Shown here: positions 32,114 through 38,489 of the stretch, piece after piece
Layout: each line of letters starts with the position of its first letter
How positions within the stretch are numbered: position 1 is the stretch's first letter
Source of the DNA: an uncultured beta proteobacterium
Lineage (GTDB): Bacteria > Pseudomonadota > Gammaproteobacteria > Burkholderiales > Burkholderiaceae_C
Direction of reading: 5' to 3'
Assembly: GCA_903909815.1 (NCBI GenBank)
Contig: CAIVXG010000205.1
Location: 1-38,489, forward strand
DNA length: 38,489 nt
Position numbers and translations under genes: made by a program
The notes under the pieces: model-generated
Told to the model about the DNA's origin: nothing
The model's input: the letters and a program-made list of their open reading frames with translations, nothing else
Database searches by the model: none

Positions 32114-35100
32114 GTGCTCGTAGGCGTCGTGCGCATTGCGCTGCAGCGGCCCTACACCTTCGTGGTGTTGGCGCTGCTGCTGCTCATCATCGGCCCGATC
32201 GCTGCGCTGCGCACGCCCACCGACATCTTTCCGGATATCAGGATCCCGGTGATCGCCGTGGCCTGGCAATACACGGGGCTGCCGCCCGAGCAGATGGCCG
32301 GTCGCATCAGCACGCTGTACCAGCGCTCGCTCACCACCACCGTCAACGACATCGAGCACATCGAGGCCAACTCCTACGCCGGCATCGGCATCGTCAAGGT
32401 GTTCTTTCAGCCCGGCGTGAATGTGGCCGTGGCGAATGCGCAGGTGACGGCGATCTCGCAGGTGGTGGTCAAGCAGATGCCGGCTGGCATCACACCGCCG
32501 CTGATCCTCAACTACAACGCCTCCACCGTGCCGATTCTTCAGTTGGCGCTCGCGGGCAAGGGCTTGTCAGAGCAGAACCTGTTTGATCTGGGCGTGAACC
32601 TGGTGCGCCCGCCGCTGGTGACGGTGCGGGGCGCCGCCATTCCCTACCCCTACGGTGGCAAGCAGCGCCTGGTGCAGATCGACCTGAACGCCACCGCCAT
32701 GCAGGCCCGCGGCCTGTCGGCACAGGACGTGGCCAACGCCCTGGCGGCGCAGAACCTGATCGTTCCCATCGGCACACAGAAGATCGGCAGCCTGGAATAC
32801 ACGCTGCAGTTGAACAGCGCGCCCTCGGCCATCAAGGACCTGGGCGATCTGCCGATAAAAGTGGTGGGCGCCAGCACGATCTACATCCGCGATGTGGCCA
32901 ATGTGCACGACGGCAATTCGCCCCAGACCAATATCGTGCACGTCGACGGCAACCGCTCGGTGCTGATGTCGGTGCTGAAAAATGGAGCCACGTCCACGCT
33001 GGCTATCGTCGACGGCATCCGCGCCAAACTGGTCGAACTCAAACCCACATGGCCCGATGCACTGACGGTGGTGCCACTCAACGACCAGTCGCTCTTCGTG
33101 CGTGCCGCCATCAGCGGCGTGGCGATCGAAGGCGTGATCGCGGCTGCGCTCACGAGCCTGATGATCCTGCTGTTTCTGGGCAGTTGGCGCTCCACCGTCA
33201 TCATCGCCGTGTCGATCCCGCTCTCGATCCTGGGCTCCCTCATCGGTCTGGCGGCCATCGGCGAAACGCTCAACATCATGACGCTGGGCGGCCTGGCGCT
33301 GGCGGTGGGGATTCTGGTGGACGACGCCACCGTCACCATCGAGAACATCAACTGGCACCTGGAGCACGGCAAGGACGTGGAGACCGCAATCATGGACGGC
33401 GCGCGCCAGATCGTCACGCCCGCCTTCGTGTCTCTGCTGTGCATCTGCATCGTGTTCGTGCCCATGTTCTTTTTGCAGGGCGTGGCGCGCTTCTTGTTCG
33501 TGCCCATGGCCGAAGCCGTGATGTTCGCCATGCTGTGCTCGTTCGTGCTCTCGCGCACCCTGGTGCCGACGATGTCGAAGTACCTGCTGCGACCGCACGC
33601 GCCGCACACCGACATGCACGGCACCCGCGCCACCTTGCCGCCCACGCGCAATCCGCTGCTGCTGTTTCAGCGTGTGTTCGAGGAGAGGTTCGAGCGTTTC
33701 CGCGCCGGCTACCGCGATCTGCTGCGCCTGGCCATGACGCGGCGGCGCAGCTTCGTGCTGGTGTTCATGGGCCTGGTGCTGGCGTCGTTTGCGCTCGTGC
33801 CTTTTCTGGGCAGCAACTTCTTTCCGTCGGTCGATGGCGGCCAGATCCTGATGCACGCCAGGGTGCCGGTGGGCACGCGTGTGGAAGAAACTGCGGCCCG
33901 TTTTGCGCGCATCGAAGACGCGGTGCGGCGCATCATTCCGGCCGAGGAAATCACCACCCTGGTGGACAACATCGGGCTGCCGCCCAGCAGCATCAACCTG
34001 ACCTACAACAACACCGGCGTGATCGGCACCCAGGATGGCGACATCCAGATCGCCTTGCGCAAGGAACATCGCCCCAGCGCCGACTATGTGCGCGAGCTGC
34101 GCGCCAGTCTGCCGAGCGAATTTCCCGACACCACCTTCTCTTTTCCGCCGGCCGACATTGTGAGCCAGATTCTCAATTTCGGCGCACCGGCACCGATTGA
34201 TCTGCAGATTCGCGGCAACAACCTCGATGCCAATTTCGACTACGCGTTCAAGCTTTTGAAGGCGATACGCGCCATTCCCGGCGTGGCCGATGCGCGCATC
34301 CAGCAGTCCAGAAAAAGCCCGGTGTTCGATGTCAACATCGATCGCACGCGAGCCCAGGATGCGGGCCTGACGACGCGCGATGTCACCAACAGCCTGGTCG
34401 TGAGTCTGGCGGGCAGCAGCCAGGTGGCGCCCACCTACTGGCTCAATCCGGCCAACGGCGTGTCCTACCCGATCGTGATGCAGACGCCGCAGTACCAGCT
34501 CGATTCGCTCTCCGCGCTGGCCAACCTGCCCATCAGCGGAGCGGCCGGTGGAGCGCCGCAGGTGCTGGGCGGGCTGGCGCGTTTCAGCCGCAGCAACAGC
34601 AGCGCGGTGGTGAGCCAGTACGACATCCAGACCATGGTGCAGATCAATGCCACCACCCAGGACCGCGATCTGGGTGGCGTCGCCGCCGACATCCGGCGTG
34701 TGATAGCCGAGACCGCGGGCGACGTTCCAAAGGGCTCCTCGGTGGTGTTGCTGGGCCAGGTGCGCACCATGGAGCAGGCGTTCTCGGGGCTGCTGCTGGG
34801 GCTGCTGGGCGCGATCGTGCTGATCTACTTTTTGATCGTCGTGAACTTCCAGTCGTGGAGCGATCCCTTTGTCATCGTCTCGGCCCTGCCGGCGGCGTTG
34901 GCGGGCATCGTCTGGATGCTGTTCGCCACCCACACCACGCTTTCGGTGCCGGCGCTCACGGGCGCCATCATGTGCATGGGCGTGGCCACGGCCAATAGCG
35001 TGCTCGTGATCAGCTTTGCGCGCGAACGGCTGGAGCAGCTTGGCAACGCCGTGGAGGCTGCCGTGGATGCCGGTTTTGTGCGCTTTCGGCCGGTGCTGAT

Positions 35101-35320
35101 GACCGCCTTGGCCATGATCATCGGCATGCTGCCCATGGCCCTTGGGCTGGGTGAGGGCGGCGAACAGAATGCGCCGCTGGGGCGCGCCGTGATCGGCGGC
35201 CTGTTTTTGGCTACGGTCGCCACCCTGGTGTTCGTGCCCATCGTTTTCAGTCTGGTTCATGCCCGTCATGGACACAAAGCCGGCACGCTGCCAGCCCTTG
35301 GAGAAAGTCATGTCGCCTGA
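32114..35320 (+). CDS. RND efflux permease (HAE1/AcrB-like)
   Basis: The product has 1068 residues, normal for the family. It has the twelve-helix layout with two large periplasmic loops. The proton-relay aspartates are in GILVDDATVTIENI (Asp403, Asp404), and the N-terminal motif PTDIFPDIRIPVI is typical. It exports substrates from the inner membrane and periplasm using the proton gradient. The start is GTG with GAGGA six bases before; an ATG at 32094 is out of frame. It overlaps the adaptor gene by 11 bp. Gene order here is permease, adaptor, outer-membrane factor, the reverse of the common acrAB order. Substrate is unknown; no metal-specific motif was seen. Confidence 0.95.
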   Translation: MLVGVVRIALQRPYTFVVLALLLLIIGPIAALRTPTDIFPDIRIPVIAVAWQYTGLPPEQMAGRISTLYQRSLTTTVNDIEHIEANSYAGIGIVKVFFQPGVNVAVANAQVTAISQVVVKQMPAGITPPLILNYNASTVPILQLALAGKGLSEQNLFDLGVNLVRPPLVTVRGAAIPYPYGGKQRLVQIDLNATAMQARGLSAQDVANALAAQNLIVPIGTQKIGSLEYTLQLNSAPSAIKDLGDLPIKVVGASTIYIRDVANVHDGNSPQTNIVHVDGNRSVLMSVLKNGATSTLAIVDGIRAKLVELKPTWPDALTVVPLNDQSLFVRAAISGVAIEGVIAAALTSLMILLFLGSWRSTVIIAVSIPLSILGSLIGLAAIGETLNIMTLGGLALAVGILVDDATVTIENINWHLEHGKDVETAIMDGARQIVTPAFVSLLCICIVFVPMFFLQGVARFLFVPMAEAVMFAMLCSFVLSRTLVPTMSKYLLRPHAPHTDMHGTRATLPPTRNPLLLFQRVFEERFERFRAGYRDLLRLAMTRRRSFVLVFMGLVLASFALVPFLGSNFFPSVDGGQILMHARVPVGTRVEETAARFARIEDAVRRIIPAEEITTLVDNIGLPPSSINLTYNNTGVIGTQDGDIQIALRKEHRPSADYVRELRASLPSEFPDTTFSFPPADIVSQILNFGAPAPIDLQIRGNNLDANFDYAFKLLKAIRAIPGVADARIQQSRKSPVFDVNIDRTRAQDAGLTTRDVTNSLVVSLAGSSQVAPTYWLNPANGVSYPIVMQTPQYQLDSLSALANLPISGAAGGAPQVLGGLARFSRSNSSAVVSQYDIQTMVQINATTQDRDLGGVAADIRRVIAETAGDVPKGSSVVLLGQVRTMEQAFSGLLLGLLGAIVLIYFLIVVNFQSWSDPFVIVSALPAALAGIVWMLFATHTTLSVPALTGAIMCMGVATANSVLVISFARERLEQLGNAVEAAVDAGFVRFRPVLMTALAMIIGMLPMALGLGEGGEQNAPLGRAVIGGLFLATVATLVFVPIVFSLVHARHGHKAGTLPALGESHVA

Positions 35321-36515
35321 ATCTGCGCGTCCGTCGGTGTCGCGCCGCCAATTGCAACTAGCCGCCGTCGTGCTGGCCTTGTGTGCCGCTGCCGTGGTGC
35401 TGGCCGGGTTGGCCACGCGCCGCTCGCAGGCCACCGAACTGCGCGAGCGCGCCCAGAGTCAGACCGTGCCCACGGTGGTGCTGATCGCACCGGCCCAGGC
35501 GGGTGCGTCGGCCACACTGGACCTGCCCGGGCGCATCGAAGCCAATGCGCGCGCGCCGATCTATGCGCGCGTCAGCGGCTATCTGAAGAACTGGAAGGTG
35601 GATATCGGTGCACGCGTGCGCAACGGCCAGTTGCTGGCCGAAATTGAAACCCCCGATCTGGATCAGCAATTGCTCCAAGCCCAGGCCGAACTCGCTACCG
35701 CCAAGGCGAATGCGGCGCTGGCCGCGAGCACGGCCAAGCGTTGGCAGGCCATGCTGGCCAGCGACTCGGTGTCGCGCCAGGAGGCGGAAGAGAAGAGCGG
35801 CGACCTGAGCGCCAAGCAGTCGGTGGTGAACGCGCTGCAGGCCAATGTGGAGCGGTTTCAAACGCTCAAGCACTTTGCCCGCATCGTTGCGCCCTTCGAT
35901 GGCGTGGTGACGGCGCGCAACACCGACGTGGGCGCGCTCATCAACGCCGGTGGCGGTCCGGGCACGGAGCTGTTCGTGGTGTCGGACACGCGCAAGCTTC
36001 GGGTCTACGTGAGCCTGCCGCAGAACTATGTGTCCGCCATTCGGCTAGGCACGAAGGCGCGCCTGAGCGTGCCAGAGAACCCGGGCAAGTTCTATGCGGC
36101 CACGGTGCAGTCGCTGGCGCAGGCCATCAGCAGCGTCTCGGGCAGCATGCTGATCCAGTTGGCGGTGGACAACGCCCGCGCCGACCTGCTCCCCGGCGGC
36201 TTTGCGAACCTCAGCTTCGAGTTGCCACGCGCCAACGGCAGCCTGAGCGTGCCGCCCAGCGCGCTCATCAACGGCAAGGACGGTTTGCGCGTGGCCGTGG
36301 TTGGCGCCGACAACAAGGTCACACTCAAGTCGGTCACGGTGGCGCGCGACTTGGGCGCCGTGATTGAGCTCGCCTCGGGCTTGTCGGCCACTGACCGGCT
36401 GATCGAAAACCCGCCCGATGGCATCGCCAACGGCGACCCGGTGCGCTTGGCTGCGGCGAATGCCACTGGCGCCCCCGCACAGCCCTCAGGAAAGCGCGAA
36501 AGTGGCAAGGACTAG
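35310..36515 (+). CDS. RND efflux periplasmic adaptor (membrane fusion protein)
   Basis: The product has 401 residues. One N-terminal membrane anchor (about 14-36) is followed by the HlyD-type split lipoyl domain (ARVSGYLKNWKVDIGARVRNGQLLAEIETPDLD), an alpha-hairpin coiled coil rich in Ala, Gln and Glu (about 115-180), then beta-barrel and membrane-proximal domains. It bridges the permease to the outer-membrane channel. The ATG at 35310 has GGAGA 5 bases upstream and overlaps the permease end by 11 bp, so the two are coupled. Confidence 0.94.
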   Translation: MSPESARPSVSRRQLQLAAVVLALCAAAVVLAGLATRRSQATELRERAQSQTVPTVVLIAPAQAGASATLDLPGRIEANARAPIYARVSGYLKNWKVDIGARVRNGQLLAEIETPDLDQQLLQAQAELATAKANAALAASTAKRWQAMLASDSVSRQEAEEKSGDLSAKQSVVNALQANVERFQTLKHFARIVAPFDGVVTARNTDVGALINAGGGPGTELFVVSDTRKLRVYVSLPQNYVSAIRLGTKARLSVPENPGKFYAATVQSLAQAISSVSGSMLIQLAVDNARADLLPGGFANLSFELPRANGSLSVPPSALINGKDGLRVAVVGADNKVTLKSVTVARDLGAVIELASGLSATDRLIENPPDGIANGDPVRLAAANATGAPAQPSGKRESGKD

Positions 36516-36522
36516 CACCGCC

Positions 36523-37962
36523 ATGGGTAAGCGGCTTGCGCGCGCCTGGAGCCTTCTGCTGTGCCTGGCGCTGGGCGCCTGCTCGCAACAGCAGCCGCTG
36601 AAAATCCCGTCGGTTCCGGTCGCCAGCGCCTACCGGGAAGCCGCCGCCTGGGCGCCCGCGCAGGCTGTCGACACGCTGCCACGCGAGGCCTGGTGGACGT
36701 TGTATGGCGATGCCGAACTCAACCAGTTGCAGCAGCGTCTGATGCAGAACAGTCCGGACCTGGCAGCGGCGCTGGCGCGCTATCAGCAGTCGCGCTCCGT
36801 CACCGAGCAGATCAACGCCAGCCAGTTTCCCACGCTCAGCGCAGCGTTGAACTCGCAGCGCGACCGGCAGTCCGAGAAGCGGCCACTGCGCGTGCTGGGT
36901 CCGCTGTCGCCCAACGACTACAGCTCCAATACGCTCGGTCTGGACCTGGAGTACGAAGTCGATCTTTGGGGACGCGTGCGCAGCCTGGTGGCCTCCGGCC
37001 AGGCGCAGGATCAGGCGGCCCAGGCCGATCTGGAATCGGCGCGCCTGAGCCTGCAGGCGCAACTGGCCGACAATTACATGGCGCTGCGCGGCCTGGACCG
37101 CGACGCGGCCTTGCTGAGCGAGACCGAAGCCGCCTACGCCAAGGCGCTGGCGCTGGTCACGCGGCGCCATGACGGCGGGCTGGCCTCGGGCCTGGACCTG
37201 GCGCGGGCGCAAGCGCAACTCGAAGCCACGCGCTCGCAGGCGCAGCAGTCGCAGGGGCAGCGCGCCTTGATCGAGCACGCGATCGCGTCGCTGGTGGGCG
37301 AGAGCGCCTCCAGCTTCAGCCTGCAGCCCAAACTGAGCGACATCGCCTTGCCGCGCATTCCCGTCGGCCTGCCGTCCAGTCTGCTGCAGCGCCGCGCCGA
37401 CATCGCCGCCGCCGAGCGCCGCGTGGCCGCGTCCAATGCCAGCGTGGGCGTGGCCCAGGCTGCCTACTTCCCGGTGCTCACGCTCAGTGCGCTGGGGGGC
37501 TACCAGAGCAGCGCCCTGGGCAATTTTCTGCGCGCGCCCAACAGCTTCTGGGCCATCGGTCCGACGCTGTTCTTAACCGTTTTTGATGGCGGCAAGCGCA
37601 GCGCCGAAGAGGCCAGGGTGCGCGCCGTGCTGGACGAGTCCGGCGCCAAATACCGCGCCGTTGTGCTCGGCGCCTTCCAGCAGGTCGAAGACAACCTGGC
37701 GTTGCTGCAGCGCTACGACGCTGCGGCCCGGTCCGAGACCGCAGCGCTGGCAGCGGCGCAGCGTGCACTGGAGTTGGCGAATTCGCGCTACCGCGAGGGC
37801 GGGGCCAGCTATCTCGAAGTGGTCGCCTCCCAGACCGCTGCGCTGCAGGCCCAGCGCAACGCCCTGGAGCTGGCGACGCGCCAGCGCCGTGCCAGCGTGC
37901 AATTGATCCGCGCGCTAGGCGGTGGCTGGAGCGCCAGCCCCGAGGCGCAGGCGCAGCCATAG
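36523..37962 (+). CDS. RND efflux outer-membrane lipoprotein (NodT/OprM family)
   Basis: The product has 479 residues. A lipobox LALGAC places the lipidated cysteine at residue 20. The rest has the duplicated outer-membrane efflux protein pattern: WWTLYGDAELNQL near the start, long Ala/Gln-rich helices, LGLDLEYEVDLWGRVR, and SSLLQRRADIAAAERR followed by VGVAQAAYFPVLTLSA. It forms the trimeric exit duct of the pump. It begins 7 bp after the adaptor stop. A longer in-frame extension from 36418 would overlap the adaptor and lacks a lipoprotein signal, so it was rejected. Confidence 0.94.
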   Translation: MGKRLARAWSLLLCLALGACSQQQPLKIPSVPVASAYREAAAWAPAQAVDTLPREAWWTLYGDAELNQLQQRLMQNSPDLAAALARYQQSRSVTEQINASQFPTLSAALNSQRDRQSEKRPLRVLGPLSPNDYSSNTLGLDLEYEVDLWGRVRSLVASGQAQDQAAQADLESARLSLQAQLADNYMALRGLDRDAALLSETEAAYAKALALVTRRHDGGLASGLDLARAQAQLEATRSQAQQSQGQRALIEHAIASLVGESASSFSLQPKLSDIALPRIPVGLPSSLLQRRADIAAAERRVAASNASVGVAQAAYFPVLTLSALGGYQSSALGNFLRAPNSFWAIGPTLFLTVFDGGKRSAEEARVRAVLDESGAKYRAVVLGAFQQVEDNLALLQRYDAAARSETAALAAAQRALELANSRYREGGASYLEVVASQTAALQAQRNALELATRQRRASVQLIRALGGGWSASPEAQAQP

Positions 37963-38156
37963 GCGGGCTTGCGCCAGACGCTGCGGGCGCTCTCGACGAT
38001 GAATGATGCTTTTGTGAATGATGACAATCATGATGGCCCGACGTTCACGCTCGCTTAAGTCGCCGTGGCGTCTGACTCCGCAACTGTCCCCCGGCCCAAG
38101 GACTCCTCCTTGATGCCGCTGGGGCAGGCACCACGACCACCTGAGCCAACAAATCC

Positions 38157-38271
38157 GTCATTGCGAGGAGCACCAGCGACGCGGCAATCCATACTTCAAA
38201 CACCTGGATTGCTTCGCTTTGCTCGCAATGACAGTTGGGTGGATTGCCACGGCCCTTGGCCTCGCAATGAC
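38157..38271. repeat. Dispersed palindromic repeat, long form, copy 1 of a direct pair
   Basis: It runs from GTCATTGCGAGGAGCACC to CCTCGCAATGAC. The usual core (38157-38232, with GGCAATCCA and TGGATTGC arms) is followed by an extra 39-base tail, AGTTGGGTGGATTGCC onward, ending in a second CTCGCAATGAC. Copy 2 at 38375 is the same over 115 bases with one difference. Confidence 0.88.
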
Positions 38272-38374
38272 GGGGACAATTGGGTGCTATTCGGAGATCT
38301 TTCAAGGAGAGGCGGTTCAGGGAGAGCCCCACGAATCCGGCCAGATACCTCATGCCTGCCATGCCACCCCATCA

Positions 38375-38489
38375 GTCATTGCGAGGAGCACCAGCGACGC
38401 GGCAATCCATACTTCAAACACCTGGATTGCTTCGCTTTGCTCGCAATGACAGTTGGGTGGATTGCCACGGCCCTTGGCCCCGCAATGAC
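38375..38489. repeat. Dispersed palindromic repeat, long form, copy 2 of a direct pair (at window end)
   Basis: It has the same 115 bases as 38157-38271 with one substitution (GGCCCC for GGCCTC near the end). It is in the same orientation and begins 218 bp after the first copy. It may continue past the window edge. Confidence 0.88.

Larger units (their letters stand above)
37963..38489. other. Non-coding right end with two repeat copies
   Basis: No gene was found in these 527 bases. The first 190 bases hold an AT-richer patch (AATGATGACAATCATGATG, about 38015-38035) that could belong to a promoter for a gene outside the window. The rest is dominated by two nearly identical repeat copies. Open frames here follow the repeats and have no ribosome site. 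Confidence 0.7.

Noticed and set aside
32567-35434. 955-codon minus-strand open frame
   Set aside because: Antisense shadow of the RND permease; rich in His, Gln and Arg with no domain.
38045-38362. 105-codon minus-strand frame at the right end
   Set aside because: It is mostly repeat sequence and has no ribosome site.
38157-38489. Possible CRISPR array from the direct repeats
   Set aside because: Only two units, each 115 bp and palindromic, 218 bp apart; no short regular spacers and no cas genes.

Overview
The window is GC-rich, densely coded and bacterial. A full ccmABCDEFGHI operon, zwf paired with a HexR-type regulator, an AlkX/YcaQ-type glycosylase and the general protein character point to a betaproteobacterium of the order Burkholderiales. 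A Rhodoferax-like member of the Comamonadaceae is the most likely source. That is an inference, since no rRNA or other marker gene is present.

Positions 1-5649 (minus strand) hold an extracellular electron transfer operon in the order mtrC-mtrA-mtrB: a surface decaheme lipoprotein, a periplasmic decaheme cytochrome and an outer-membrane barrel that runs off the left edge. Divergent from it, 6097-13262 is a complete System I cytochrome c maturation operon, with nearly every gene coupled by ATGA overlaps. Then come ruvC, a HexR-like RpiR-family regulator and zwf (all minus strand). Divergent from zwf is a three-gene ABC transporter (16669-21229) that looks like the AfuABC sugar-phosphate family rather than a plain ferric importer. 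Two HexR-like palindromes lie in the zwf/transporter intergenic region, one next to each gene.

Positions 21468-25453 carry a second cytochrome cluster: a tandemly duplicated tetraheme protein, a small monoheme cytochrome with no methionine after its heme, and a nonaheme-c/diheme-b membrane fusion resembling Geobacter CbcL. A good rho-independent terminator follows it. Together the cytochromes carry 34 CXXCH motifs (10+10+4+1+9). They suggest a route from quinol through a CbcL-like inner-membrane enzyme, then soluble periplasmic carriers, to the MtrCAB conduit. Both cytochrome operons have an FNR/CRP-type palindrome upstream.

The right part holds pgi, an AlkX/YcaQ-type DNA glycosylase, a TPR/O-GlcNAc-transferase-like protein, an unrecognised basic protein, a carboxymuconolactone decarboxylase family protein and a tripartite RND efflux system (permease, adaptor, outer-membrane lipoprotein).

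A family of palindromic repeats (ends GTCATTGCGAG / CTCGCAATGAC, inner arms GGCAATCCA / TGGATTGCC) occurs eight times clearly and once in degenerate form, always between genes. Copies sit inside the ccm operon, inside the transporter operon and between zwf and hexR. Some have longer flanking arms, and three supply an in-frame ATG just upstream of a neighbouring gene. No tRNA, rRNA, CRISPR array, transposase or prophage gene was seen.
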